This document shows, in pieces, positions 44,182-53,088 of a DNA stretch of 57,917 nucleotides. The stretch spans positions 1 to 57,917 of the forward strand of contig JAKSRW010000019.1 in assembly GCA_024403355.1 (NCBI GenBank). Reading direction: 5' to 3'. This stretch comes from Lachnospiraceae bacterium (lineage in GTDB: Bacteria; Bacillota; Clostridia; Lachnospirales; Lachnospiraceae). The notes beneath the pieces were generated by a model that was given only the letters and a program-made list of their open reading frames with translations, was not told the DNA's origin and searched no databases. A program made the translations under genes and the position numbers. Numbering within the stretch: the stretch's first letter is position 1; every line of letters starts with the position of its first letter.

Positions 44182-44904
44182 ATGTTTGATAAATTAAAAC
44201 TGACTGATTTAAATGATATAAGGCTTATCCTTTGGGATATAGACGGAACCGTACTGAATTTTTATGAAGCACAGAAGAATGCAATCCGAGCCTGCTTTGG
44301 CTTACTTAATCTGGGTGAATGTACGGATGAGATGCTTGCGGATTATGACGGAATCAATCATAAATACTGGCAGGCGCTTGAGAGAGGTGAGATTACTAAG
44401 CCTCAGGTGCTTACAGGCAGATTCTGTGAGTTTTTTGAAAAGTATGGAATAGATACTGGAGTTGTTACTGCCTTTAATGATGAGTACCAGGTTCGTCTGG
44501 GAGATACAATCTGTTATTCCCCGGGAGTAGAAAAGCTTATTTTTGAATTTAAGGGTCGAGGTATTCTTCAGTATGCCGTTACAAACGGGACAAAGATTGC
44601 GCAGGAAAAAAAGCTTTCAAAATCCGGACTTGATAAGGTGTTTGACGAGGTGTTTATCTCTGAGGATTTAGGCTTTGAAAAGCCTTCTAAGGATTTCTTT
44701 GAGCCGGTATGGAAGACGGCTAAGAGCAGAATACCGGATATGGAATTAAAGGATATAATGATAATCGGGGATTCATTGACATCTGATATGCAGTTAGGCA
44801 ATAATGTAGGAATTAAGACTTGTTTCTTCTGTCCGGAAGGATTGAAGGAGACAGGTTTGAGAATTGATTATACGATTGAAAGCTTTACGGATTTATTTGA
44901 ATGA
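44182..44904 (+). CDS. HAD-IA hydrolase, YjjG-like nucleotidase
   Basis: This 240-residue HAD phosphatase has motif I DIDGTVLNF, a long helical cap, motif II VTNGT, a lysine in motif III near KPSKDFF, and motif IV IGDSLTSDMQLGNN. The GDSLTSD form and the NFYEAQKNAI start are typical of YjjG/pyrimidine 5'-nucleotidases (TIGR02254). It is 21 nt after the histidine phosphatase gene. Confidence 0.9.
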   Translation: MFDKLKLTDLNDIRLILWDIDGTVLNFYEAQKNAIRACFGLLNLGECTDEMLADYDGINHKYWQALERGEITKPQVLTGRFCEFFEKYGIDTGVVTAFNDEYQVRLGDTICYSPGVEKLIFEFKGRGILQYAVTNGTKIAQEKKLSKSGLDKVFDEVFISEDLGFEKPSKDFFEPVWKTAKSRIPDMELKDIMIIGDSLTSDMQLGNNVGIKTCFFCPEGLKETGLRIDYTIESFTDLFE

Positions 44905-44935
44905 GCTTTTGAATATATTTTAAGGAGGAAGTAAA

Positions 44936-45328
44936 ATGCAGGAAGTTTACGAGTTTTTAAAGAAGTGTGGTACTTACTATCTGGCTACGGTAGATGGGGA
45001 TCAGCCCAGAGTACGTCCTTTCGGAACAATCGATATTTTCGAGGGAAAGCTTTACATTCAGACAGGTAAGGTGAAGGATGTATCAAAGCAGCTGCAGGCT
45101 AATCCCAAGGCTGAAATCTGTGCTTTCGGAGAGGGAAAGTGGGTACGTGTCGCAGGAAAGTTAATCCGCGATGACCGTATTGAAGCAAAGAAGCATATGC
45201 TGGACAATTATCCCAGCTTACAGGCCATGTATTCCGCAGAGGATGATAACACAGAGGTGTTATATTTCGAGGATGCTACAGCAACCTTCTCATCATTTAC
45301 CGAAGCACCCAAGGTAATTAAGCTTTAA
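44936..45328 (+). CDS. Pyridoxamine 5'-phosphate oxidase-like FMN split-barrel protein
   Basis: This 130-residue protein has the split beta-barrel FMN-binding fold (TYYLATVDGDQPRVRPFGTIDIF, LYIQTGKVKDVSKQLQANPKAEICAF). It probably binds a flavin, and the substrate is unknown. A strong AAGGAGG ribosome binding site precedes the ATG. A terminator follows. Confidence 0.87.
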   Translation: MQEVYEFLKKCGTYYLATVDGDQPRVRPFGTIDIFEGKLYIQTGKVKDVSKQLQANPKAEICAFGEGKWVRVAGKLIRDDRIEAKKHMLDNYPSLQAMYSAEDDNTEVLYFEDATATFSSFTEAPKVIKL

Positions 45329-45378
45329 TTAAGCTTTTATTTGGCCGATTATCGAAAAAATTACAGTTTATTTGATAG

Positions 45379-45413
45379 ACGCAGTGTAGAAATATGCTGC
45401 GTTTATTTATTTT
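45379..45413 (+). terminator. Intrinsic terminator before nifS
   Basis: ACGCAG pairs with CTGCGT around 12 nt, followed by TTATTTATTTT. It separates the FMN-protein gene from the Fe-S operon promoter. Confidence 0.6.
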
Positions 45414-45418
45414 GCAAA

Positions 45419-45480
45419 AACCTATTGCAATACTAGGAATATAATGTTATAATGCCTATAACCTATTAAAACACTAGGTT
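45419..45480 (+). promoter_or_regulatory. nifS promoter with twin Rrf2-type operators
   Basis: The promoter is TTGCAA (45425-45430), 17 bp, TATAAT (45448-45453). Two related 21-bp sites flank it: AACCTA-N9-TAGGAA at 45419-45439, overlapping the -35 box, and AACCTA-N9-TAGGTT at 45460-45480, overlapping the expected start of transcription. The spacing of 41 bp equals about four helical turns. An IscR/Rrf2-type repressor is the likely ligand, but its gene is not in the window. Confidence 0.75.
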
Positions 45481-45506
45481 TATAAAAGAAAGGTACGGTT
45501 ATAAAA

Positions 45507-46700
45507 ATGAGAATATATGCAGACAATGCGGCAACAACAAAAATGAGCAGAAATGCAATAGATGCCATGATTCCTTATATGGAGGAAATATACGGTAATC
45601 CTTCGAGTCTGTATGAGATAGGACAGAAGGCAAAGGAAGCCCTGGAGGATGCAAGGGCTAGAGCTGCTAAAGTGCTTAACTGCGAGGCAAGGGAGATTTA
45701 TTTTACTTCGGGCGGAAGCGAGGCTGATAATCAGGCGATTATATCTGCGGCACGAATCGGTGAGAAAAAGGGCAAAAAGCATATAATTTCTACTGCTTTT
45801 GAGCATCATGCGGTGCTTCATACTTTGAAAAAGCTGGAGAAGGAGGGCTTCGAGATAGAGCTTCTCGATGTACATTCGAACGGTCTGGTAACTGCAGAGC
45901 AGGTAGCGGCCGCCATCAGGGAGGATACCGCTTTAGTAACAATTATGTATGCAAACAATGAAATCGGAACGGTTCAGCCCATAAAGGAAATCGGTGCTGT
46001 ATGCAGGGAGAAGAAGGTTCTTTTTCATACTGATGCGGTTCAGGCCATAGGTCATGTATCGGTAGATGCTGCAAGAGATAATATTGATATGCTCAGTCTT
46101 TCAGCCCATAAATTCCACGGTCCCAAGGGCGTTGGAATTTTATATGCTAAGAAGGGAATAATGCTTAGCAATATCATTGAAGGCGGGGCGCAGGAGAGAG
46201 GAAAACGTGCGGGTACGGAGAATCTTCCGGGAATCGCAGGAATGGTTAAGGCTTTAGAGGATGCGACATCGGATCTGGACGGATATACAGCAAGGCTTAC
46301 ACCCTTAAGAGACAGACTGATTGCCGGGCTTGATGAAATAAGCTATTCAGAACTGAACGGTGACAGAGAGCATAGATTACCGGGAACGGTGAACTTCTGT
46401 TTTGAGGGAATAGAAGGCGAATCGCTGCTTCTTTTACTTGATGATAAGGGAATATCCGCATCCTCAGGTTCTGCTTGTACCTCGGGCTCACTTGACCCCA
46501 GTCATGTGCTTTTGGCGATAGGCAGGCCTCACGAGGTGGCTCACGGTTCGCTCAGATTATCTTTATCGGAGGATATAAGCGAGGAGGAGATAGACTATCT
46601 CATAAAATCCGTTAAGGAAGTAGTAGAATATTTAAGAAATATGTCACCCTTCTGGCGTGATCTGGTAAACGGAAAGAGACCGCATGTATTTGCAGAATAA
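45507..46700 (+). CDS. nifS: Cysteine desulfurase (NifS/IscS)
   Basis: This 397-residue class V PLP enzyme delivers sulfur for Fe-S cluster assembly. The PLP lysine is in SLSAHKFHGPKGVG, the substrate histidine in AFEHHAV, and the active cysteine loop is SSGSACTSGS. AAAGG lies 13 nt upstream of the ATG in an AAAGGTACGGTTA element. The iscU-like gene follows after 12 nt. Two operator-like sites overlap its promoter. Confidence 0.95.
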   Translation: MRIYADNAATTKMSRNAIDAMIPYMEEIYGNPSSLYEIGQKAKEALEDARARAAKVLNCEAREIYFTSGGSEADNQAIISAARIGEKKGKKHIISTAFEHHAVLHTLKKLEKEGFEIELLDVHSNGLVTAEQVAAAIREDTALVTIMYANNEIGTVQPIKEIGAVCREKKVLFHTDAVQAIGHVSVDAARDNIDMLSLSAHKFHGPKGVGILYAKKGIMLSNIIEGGAQERGKRAGTENLPGIAGMVKALEDATSDLDGYTARLTPLRDRLIAGLDEISYSELNGDREHRLPGTVNFCFEGIEGESLLLLLDDKGISASSGSACTSGSLDPSHVLLAIGRPHEVAHGSLRLSLSEDISEEEIDYLIKSVKEVVEYLRNMSPFWRDLVNGKRPHVFAE

Positions 46701-46712
46701 GGAGGAATAACA

Positions 46713-47147
46713 ATGGCTTTATATAGTGAAAAGGTAATGGATCATTTCAGAAATCCCAGAAATGTAGGTGTAATCGATAATGCAGATGGTGTAGGAGAGG
46801 TCGGTAATCCTGTATGTGGCGACATTATGAAGATTTATCTTAAGATAAATGATGAACAGATTATTGAAGATGTTAAATTTGAAACCTTTGGCTGCGGAAG
46901 CGCCATCGCTTCCAGCTCTATGGCAACCGAGCTTATAAAGGGTAAGCCCGTATCGGAAGCATTAAAGCTTACCAATAAGGCAGTAACCGAAGCACTGGAC
47001 GGCCTTCCCGCACATAAGATACACTGCTCGGTTCTGGCGGAAGAGGCAATTAAAAAGGCTGTTAAGGATTATTACGACCAAAACGGAATCGCATATGACC
47101 CTAAAGATTTTCCTGAGGATCATGATTGTGAGCATTGTATGGGATGA
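46713..47147 (+). CDS. iscU: Fe-S cluster scaffold (NifU N-terminal/IscU)
   Basis: This 144-residue scaffold protein has the three cluster cysteines in GNPVCGD, FGCGSA and HCSVLAEEA. The C-terminal Cys/Asp/His-rich extension, EDHDCEHCMG, is seen in clostridial NifU-like proteins. It follows nifS by 12 nt with an AAGGAGG ribosome binding site, the minimal ISC pair of anaerobic Firmicutes. Confidence 0.94.
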   Translation: MALYSEKVMDHFRNPRNVGVIDNADGVGEVGNPVCGDIMKIYLKINDEQIIEDVKFETFGCGSAIASSSMATELIKGKPVSEALKLTNKAVTEALDGLPAHKIHCSVLAEEAIKKAVKDYYDQNGIAYDPKDFPEDHDCEHCMG

Positions 47148-47168
47148 AAATAATTGACAGATGTATAA

Positions 47169-47201
47169 AATGGGCTATCGGCGCGGATGGTCCATTTTTT
47201 T
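47169..47201 (+). terminator. Terminator of nifS-iscU
   Basis: AATGGGCTATC pairs with GGATGGTCCATT using G-U pairs, around GGCGC, and is followed by six or seven T. Confidence 0.75.
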
Positions 47202-47307
47202 GTGTAGCTTTTTAGAAAAATATGATATAATAACTCAGTTGGTGCAAAGTGTGCATTAATCTAAATTATTAGCTATTTGCTTAGCTCTTAGCAGGGAGAT
47301 AAACTAT

Positions 47308-48135
47308 ATGAAATTTGTATCTTGGAACATTGATTCATTAAATGCAGCTCTTACCTCGGATTCGGACAGGGCCAGACTTTCGAGAAATGTTATTGAGACA
47401 ATAAAGAAGGAAAATGCTGATATAATCGCGATTCAGGAGACGAAATTACCTTTTGACGGTATGCCTGACAAAATCAGGCTTGTTCTGGAAGATTATTTTC
47501 CTGATTACAAAATCGAATATGTCAGTTCACAGCCGCCGGCAAAAAAGAGCTATGCGGGCACAATGATTTTATATAAAAATAACCTTATGGCAGAAGCCTC
47601 TTTTCCTGTAATAGGTGCGCCTGATACTATGGATTCGGAGGGAAGACTTTTGACTCTGGAGACAGAGAAGTTCTATTTTGTAAATGTCTATACACCGAAT
47701 GCGGGGGACGGACTCAAGCGTCTTTCGGAAAGACAGGTTTGGGACAGACTTTACGCCGATTATCTTCAGAAGCTTGATTCATCGAAGCCTGTAATTGCCT
47801 GCGGTGATTTTAATGTGGCACATGAAGAAATCGACCTTGCAAATCCCGACAGCAATCATATGTCGGCAGGCTTTACCGATGAAGAGAGGGCAGGCTTCAG
47901 TCAGCTTCTTGGCAGAGGCTTTGTAGACAGCTTCAGGTATTTGCACGGTGACGTGGAAAATGTTTACTCATGGTGGTCACAGCGCATTAAAACCAGTAAA
48001 ATGAACAATTCAGGCTGGAGAATTGATTATTTCATAGTCAGTGAACGTATTGCGGGAAATGTCAGCAAATCGGAGATGATTGACAGCGGAGAAAGAGCCG
48101 ATCATGCACCTATTCTTTTGGAAATCGAGCTTTAA
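47308..48135 (+). CDS. xth: Exodeoxyribonuclease III
   Basis: This 275-residue AP endonuclease/exonuclease III (ExoA type) acts in base-excision repair. The catalytic motifs are WNIDSLN, IQETKLP (metal Glu), VNVYTPNAG, CGDFNVAH (Asp/Asn) and the C-terminal RADHAPILLEI (catalytic His, usually SDHAP). It is monocistronic with a GGGAG ribosome binding site. A small unconvincing frame lies in the gap after it. Confidence 0.93.
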   Translation: MKFVSWNIDSLNAALTSDSDRARLSRNVIETIKKENADIIAIQETKLPFDGMPDKIRLVLEDYFPDYKIEYVSSQPPAKKSYAGTMILYKNNLMAEASFPVIGAPDTMDSEGRLLTLETEKFYFVNVYTPNAGDGLKRLSERQVWDRLYADYLQKLDSSKPVIACGDFNVAHEEIDLANPDSNHMSAGFTDEERAGFSQLLGRGFVDSFRYLHGDVENVYSWWSQRIKTSKMNNSGWRIDYFIVSERIAGNVSKSEMIDSGERADHAPILLEIEL

Positions 48136-48257
48136 TAGCAGTGATGATATTGCTGATTACAGACGGAAAGCTTGAAGCATATTTTAAAGATGAAAAGGCC
48201 ATGATACTCGGTAAAAACACAGAAAAGCTTTATTTTATTTAAGGAGGAAGGGATAAG

Positions 48258-48734
48258 ATGTTCAGACCGATTAGAAGAACTAAAAGAGAGATAAGTACAG
48301 AGCTTGCAAAGGAGTTGCTTTTAAGCTCCAGACGCGGCGTTCTGGCTGTAAACGGTGATGACGGATATCCTTATGCGGTTCCGATTAATTACCTGTATGA
48401 CGAGGACGATGCCAAAATTTATTTTCACGGTGCGCGTGCAGGTCATAAATATGATTCGATAAAGGCCTGTGATAAGGTCTGCTTTACCGTATATGGCAAT
48501 GAAAGCGTAAAAAAAGAGGTATGGGCGCCGTATTTACAAAGTGTTGTTGTATTTGGCAGATGCCATCTGATAGATGATGAGGCGAAGGCTATGAGCCTTG
48601 TAAAAAAGCTTGCCATGAAGTATTATCCGGAGGAATCTGTTGCAGATGAAGAAATAGCGGCATCGGGCAAAGCGGTTCAGATGTTTGAAATAGAGATTGA
48701 ACATCTGAGCGGTAAAGAGATTCAGGAAAAATAA
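48258..48734 (+). CDS. NimA-like pyridoxamine 5'-phosphate oxidase family protein
   Basis: This 158-residue FMN-binding split-barrel protein resembles the nitroimidazole-reductase-like NimA group: RRGVLAVNGDDGYPYAVPINYLYD, the IYFHGARAGHKYDSI loop with the cofactor His, and VCFTVYG. It may reduce or detoxify small aromatic compounds. A strong AAGGAGGAAGG site precedes the ATG. It lies 28 nt upstream of the CooC-like gene and may be cotranscribed with it. Confidence 0.88.
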   Translation: MFRPIRRTKREISTELAKELLLSSRRGVLAVNGDDGYPYAVPINYLYDEDDAKIYFHGARAGHKYDSIKACDKVCFTVYGNESVKKEVWAPYLQSVVVFGRCHLIDDEAKAMSLVKKLAMKYYPEESVADEEIAASGKAVQMFEIEIEHLSGKEIQEK

Positions 48735-48762
48735 TAAAAATTTAGGGGGCATGGTGATTATT

Positions 48763-49518
48763 ATGGCAGAAAGAGTATTTGCATTTACCGGAAAGGGCGG
48801 AGTAGGTAAGACTTCTTTATCGGCTCTTATGGTAAGGCTTCTTGCAAGCCGTCATCCTGATAAAAAGGTGCTGGCAATTGATGCGGATCCTGCGGTAGGA
48901 CTTGCTACGGCACTTGGAATTGATGTAACTCAGACGGTAAATGATGTAAGACTTAATTTCATAGATGAGTTGAAGGCCGAAAATAAGCCGTCGGCTGTTC
49001 AGGTGATGAATGATGCGCATTATGAGATTATGGACACTGTTACGGACTGCGGTGATTATTGCTTTATGGCTATCGGAAGACCTGAGGGTGCGGGCTGTTA
49101 CTGTTCAATCAACAGCTTTTTAAAGGATATTATCGGTGAGCTGTCCGAAAGCTTTGATTATGTGGTAATAGACGGAGAAGCCGGAATTGAACAGGTCAAC
49201 AGAAGAGTTATGGAGAAGGTAACGGACCTTTTGCTTATAAGTGATTCTTCGAAAAAAGGAATAGATGTACTAAAAACCATCAAAAAGGTTGCCAAGGGCT
49301 TAGATATGTATTCCAAAGATTATGCTATTATTAACCGTGTCAGAAATGAAGAGCTTTTATCCATGATAGACTTCGGGGAGCTGAATTATGCGGGATTTAT
49401 TCCTGAGGATAATAATCTTGAGCTTTTGGATATTCAGGGAGCAAGTCTTTTGGAATTATCAAAGGACAGTGAAACTATCAGGGCATTAACAAGTATTTTA
49501 GAAGGAATGGGTATGTAA
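48763..49518 (+). CDS. CooC/MinD-like P-loop ATPase
   Basis: This 251-residue SIMIBI-class ATPase has the deviant Walker A FTGKGGVGKTS, IDADPAVGLATALG (switch I), VVIDGEAGIEQVNRR (Walker B/switch II) and the CooC-like CxC area GRPEGAGCYCSINS. CooC inserts nickel into CO dehydrogenase, and relatives mature other metalloenzymes. Here it leads an operon of dehydratase-family Fe-S proteins, so a maturation or electron-delivery role is inferred. The ATG at 48763 is preferred over 48751, which overlaps the GGGGGCATGG initiation element. Confidence 0.87.
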   Translation: MAERVFAFTGKGGVGKTSLSALMVRLLASRHPDKKVLAIDADPAVGLATALGIDVTQTVNDVRLNFIDELKAENKPSAVQVMNDAHYEIMDTVTDCGDYCFMAIGRPEGAGCYCSINSFLKDIIGELSESFDYVVIDGEAGIEQVNRRVMEKVTDLLLISDSSKKGIDVLKTIKKVAKGLDMYSKDYAIINRVRNEELLSMIDFGELNYAGFIPEDNNLELLDIQGASLLELSKDSETIRALTSILEGMGM

Positions 49519-50721
49519 ATGAAGGACCTTAAGCATATACATTTTTATGAGCAGCTTTTGGACGAGGCCAATAACGACCTTGTTCGTAAGGAAAAGGCTG
49601 AGGGAAAGATTGCGGTGGGATATACCTGCTACTATGTGCCGGAGGTGCTTCTGAATGTGGGCGACGCATTCAGTGTCAGACTCAGGGCGCCGCGTACAGG
49701 TTCTCTCGATATTTCCCAGTATTATATGACCGCCTTTATCTGCGGTTATTCCAGAGCCTTATTTGAGCGTGCATTTGAGGGTGGATACAATTTCCTTGAT
49801 TACTGGTGTTCATCGGAAACCTGTCAGCAGATGAATCGAGTGGTAGAGAATGTAGACCATCTGAAGCTGGTAGCCAATGCAAAGTTCGGACACGGAATAA
49901 TCGATGCACCCTTAAAGGTATCAGAGCATGGATTAAAGCATTATATGACCCAGATTAAGACTGAAATACTAGAACCTCTGCATGAAAAATACGGAGTGGA
50001 TATTTCGGATGAATCTATTCGCAGGGCGGTTAAAGAGCATAATGAAATGTGCAAAATTTTTGAGGAGATTTCAGAGCTTCGAAAAGAGAAGAATCCCCGT
50101 ATTACGCCCAGAGAAATGCACATTCTTTCGCTTGTATCGTACGCATGTCCGACAGCACAGATACTTCCGTATCTCAAGGAAACACTGGAGGACTTAAGAA
50201 GCAGGGAGGCCGATCCGGAAAATAAATGGAGGGCGCGTCTGATAGTGGTAGGTTCAGAGCTTGATGATTATTCATTTTCTGAAATTATGGAATCCTGCAG
50301 GGCATACGTGGTCGCTGACAGATACTGCTTCGGAACGATTCCGGGCAGACAGTGCATACCGTTAAAGGACGATGAGCCGGCTTTAGAGCAGGTTTGCAAA
50401 TATTATCTTGATACTAATGCCTGTCCCAGATTTATGTCTCAGGAAAAGGTACATGCAAGGCACGAGGAGCTGTTAAGGTATGCCGAGGAATACCATGCGG
50501 ACGGTATTGTTTATGAGCAGGCAAAGTTCTGTGATTTCTGGGGCTATGAAAAGCTTATCGGAACCGCCTACCTTAAGGAGAAAACCAATCTGCCTATGAC
50601 CTCTGTAGACCGTGAATATGTAATCAGCGGCTCCGGTCAGCTGATGACGAGAATTCAGGCCTTTGTTGAGAGCATCGGCATTAAAAAGATACAGAAAAAC
50701 AGAGGTGCAAATAATGGCTAA
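49519..50721 (+). CDS. 2-hydroxyacyl-CoA dehydratase family subunit (HgdB-like)
   Basis: This 400-residue protein of the HgdB/FldB/BcrB superfamily has characteristic cysteines for a [4Fe-4S] cluster: VGYTCYYVPE near the N-terminus, YWCSSETCQQM and ACPRF with QAKFCDFWG near the C-terminus. Family members carry out ATP-driven radical dehydration or reduction with an HgdC activator. It starts immediately after the CooC-like stop and overlaps the next gene by 8 bp. The substrate is unknown, and none of the usual acyl-CoA enzymes are nearby. Confidence 0.87.
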   Translation: MKDLKHIHFYEQLLDEANNDLVRKEKAEGKIAVGYTCYYVPEVLLNVGDAFSVRLRAPRTGSLDISQYYMTAFICGYSRALFERAFEGGYNFLDYWCSSETCQQMNRVVENVDHLKLVANAKFGHGIIDAPLKVSEHGLKHYMTQIKTEILEPLHEKYGVDISDESIRRAVKEHNEMCKIFEEISELRKEKNPRITPREMHILSLVSYACPTAQILPYLKETLEDLRSREADPENKWRARLIVVGSELDDYSFSEIMESCRAYVVADRYCFGTIPGRQCIPLKDDEPALEQVCKYYLDTNACPRFMSQEKVHARHEELLRYAEEYHADGIVYEQAKFCDFWGYEKLIGTAYLKEKTNLPMTSVDREYVISGSGQLMTRIQAFVESIGIKKIQKNRGANNG

Positions 50722-52252
50722 GCAGGGTAAGAAATATAAAGATAAAACCGGCATTTATAAGCACCGTGAGTGGCGTGGTTTTACCGATACAATATATGAT
50801 TATTTTCAATGGTTAAAGCTCTGGCGAATACTGATTTGCTGGGCTTTAAGGCATCCGATACAGAATGTAAAGGCAATATTCAGATACAGATGGATGTTCC
50901 ATTATTTAACAGTACCGTCCTTCTTTGACAGAATGATGGAGGGCATGCGCGGGGCGGCACTCAGGGGTGCGAGAAACAATATGAATACCCTTGCGATTGA
51001 GGTTACGGAAATGCTTACTGACATTTTTACGGCTGACCTTCATCTTCATCCCGATTCGGAAAAAGCAATGAAGCACGGACAGAAGATTATTCTTCTGGAT
51101 GAGTTAATCCCTGTTCTTTTGACCAAGGGCTTCAAGGATCACAAGCCTATTCTCCAGCAGGAGTTTGCGGCTTACCTTCCTTCACTTATAAATCAGTATT
51201 CTACGGTTCATTATATAGAGCAGTCTGAATCCTACGGACTTCCTGCGGATGTATGTCCCCTGCCTTCATTGGAGGCCGGAATTGCAATCGAGGATGATTA
51301 TCCTGTGATTAATTCCCCCTGTTTTATATCATGTAACATGCCATGTGACGGTTCAATTATGACATCGGCCCTTCAGGACAGAAGAATAGGACTTCCGTCG
51401 TATGCGTTAAATGTTCCGCTTCGCTGGAAGCGTGAGAATGTTCAGGAATACGCAGCGGCCGAGTATATGGAATGCATTAAATTCATTGAAGAAAAGACCG
51501 GTGCAAGCTATGACTGGGATGCTTTGAAGGAAGCTGTGGAAATCTACAATAAGCAGACCAGATGCAAGATGGAAAAATGGGAAATGAATATGACCGACCT
51601 TTCACCTCATACCGGTTCTTCGGCCTGGTTATACAGAATTTTCGAGTATCAGGCTGCATGCGGTTCAAAGCGTGCATTAAAGAATGATATAAAGGTCAAT
51701 AAGGTACTCAGTAAGCAGGTTGCGGCAGGCAAGTTCCCAAAAAACGTCAGACACAGAGCAATTATCTGGAATACACCGGCCAATATGTATGCGAACTTCA
51801 ATATGTGGCTTCTTAACTGCTGGGGTATTGATTCTGTAGCCGAGATGATAGATTTCCAGGGCTCGGAAATAATAGATACTTCAAGCAGGGAGAGCATGCT
51901 CGCAGGTATTGCAAAGATGGCTCAGGGTTCCACCATGAGAGTGCATACCAAGGGCGGTTATCATGTAATCTATGATGATTTGTGGCTTAAATATGAGCAG
52001 TTTAATGCAGATATGATCATTATGTTTGAGCAGATTTCCTGCAAGGGAGTAGGTGCGATTAACGGTCTGTTCGAGGAAGAGGCGAGAAGACGAGGAATCA
52101 AATTTGTATGGGTACCTCAGGACCTTATGGACCCCACAACTATTTCACGTCGTTCAATGAGAGACCGAATCAATAGCTTTATGGATACGGTTATGAAGGA
52201 AAAACCGCTTGATCCGACGCTCGTTGATTTTGATGATTCGGAAAGCTGGTAA
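50714..52252 (+). CDS. 2-hydroxyacyl-CoA dehydratase family subunit (HgdA-like, long)
   Basis: This 512-residue partner subunit of the same superfamily has a basic N-terminal extension (about 1-90, not found in standard HgdA) and cysteines in NSPCFISCNMPCDGS and EQISCKGVGA. Conserved RGIKFVWVPQDLMD lies near the C-terminus. The ATG at 50714 was chosen over 50663 because GAGG precedes it and the 8-bp overlap implies coupling. It probably forms a heterodimer with the preceding HgdB-like protein. Confidence 0.85.
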   Translation: MAKQGKKYKDKTGIYKHREWRGFTDTIYDYFQWLKLWRILICWALRHPIQNVKAIFRYRWMFHYLTVPSFFDRMMEGMRGAALRGARNNMNTLAIEVTEMLTDIFTADLHLHPDSEKAMKHGQKIILLDELIPVLLTKGFKDHKPILQQEFAAYLPSLINQYSTVHYIEQSESYGLPADVCPLPSLEAGIAIEDDYPVINSPCFISCNMPCDGSIMTSALQDRRIGLPSYALNVPLRWKRENVQEYAAAEYMECIKFIEEKTGASYDWDALKEAVEIYNKQTRCKMEKWEMNMTDLSPHTGSSAWLYRIFEYQAACGSKRALKNDIKVNKVLSKQVAAGKFPKNVRHRAIIWNTPANMYANFNMWLLNCWGIDSVAEMIDFQGSEIIDTSSRESMLAGIAKMAQGSTMRVHTKGGYHVIYDDLWLKYEQFNADMIIMFEQISCKGVGAINGLFEEEARRRGIKFVWVPQDLMDPTTISRRSMRDRINSFMDTVMKEKPLDPTLVDFDDSESW

Positions 52253-52288
52253 AGAGCCTGTGCAGGCAGAAAGGCATGGTTAATAATT

Positions 52289-53080
52289 ATGGCAAAATAT
52301 TTTGGTGGCTGTGATGTGGGTTCCACATACGGCAAATGCGTTATTTTAGATGAAAGCGGAAAAATTGTAGGAAATGCAACAGTGCGTTCCAAGATTAATC
52401 CTGTGGAAACTGCAAATATGGCTCTGGCAGAGGCTATTTCCATGGTTCCCGGCTTAGAGAGTGCAAAGGACTTAACATATCTGGTTGGTACGGGCTACGG
52501 GCGTAATAAGGTACCCTTTGCCGATGAAAATATCTCAGAGATTTCATGTCATGCAATGGGTGTACATGTGACTGACCCAAGCGTAACAGGTATTATAGAT
52601 ATCGGCGGACAGGACGTTAAGGGTATTGCAGTTGACAGTGACGGAACGGTTAAGAACTTTGCGATGAATGATAAATGTGCCGCAGGTACAGGTAAGTTCT
52701 TCGAGGCAATGGCCAGAGCATTCGAGCTTAGCCTTGACGAGTTCTGCAGACTGTCTCTGACTGCGAAAAATGTTATTCCCATTACTGCCCAGTGTGCGGT
52801 ATTTGCCGAATCCGAAGTTATTTCACTTGTAGGAGAAGGAAAGCCCAGAGAGGAAATTGCGGCAGGACTTCAGGTTTCAATCGCAAAGCGATGCTTTGTA
52901 ATGGCCAAGAAAGCCGGTACCGACGGAAATATAACACTTACGGGCGGCTGTGCAAAGAACGAAGGACTCAAGAAGGCTATCGAGCAGGTACTCAGAATCA
53001 AGGTTGTAGAGCTTAAAACAGACCCTCAGCTTATGGGTGCTCTGGGTGCCGCAGAATATGCAAGACAGATGGGAATGTAG
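52289..53080 (+). CDS. Acyl-CoA dehydratase activase (HgdC/BadF family)
   Basis: This 263-residue ASKHA ATPase has the phosphate loop GGCDVGSTYGKCVI, the IDIGGQDVKGI metal and nucleotide motif, and two cluster-ligand cysteines, NDKCAAGTGKF and ITAQCAVFAESEV, that bind a [4Fe-4S] cluster across the dimer. It should drive electrons into the HgdA/B-like pair at the cost of ATP. The ATG follows an AAAGGCATGGTTAATAATT element. It is in the same operon. Confidence 0.93.
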   Translation: MAKYFGGCDVGSTYGKCVILDESGKIVGNATVRSKINPVETANMALAEAISMVPGLESAKDLTYLVGTGYGRNKVPFADENISEISCHAMGVHVTDPSVTGIIDIGGQDVKGIAVDSDGTVKNFAMNDKCAAGTGKFFEAMARAFELSLDEFCRLSLTAKNVIPITAQCAVFAESEVISLVGEGKPREEIAAGLQVSIAKRCFVMAKKAGTDGNITLTGGCAKNEGLKKAIEQVLRIKVVELKTDPQLMGALGAAEYARQMGM

Positions 53081-53088
53081 GTGAAGCC

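Noticed and set aside
48144..48242. 32-codon frame between exonuclease III and the NimA-like gene
   Set aside because: Codon use looks plausible, but there is no ribosome binding site and no family signal. It could be a leader remnant.
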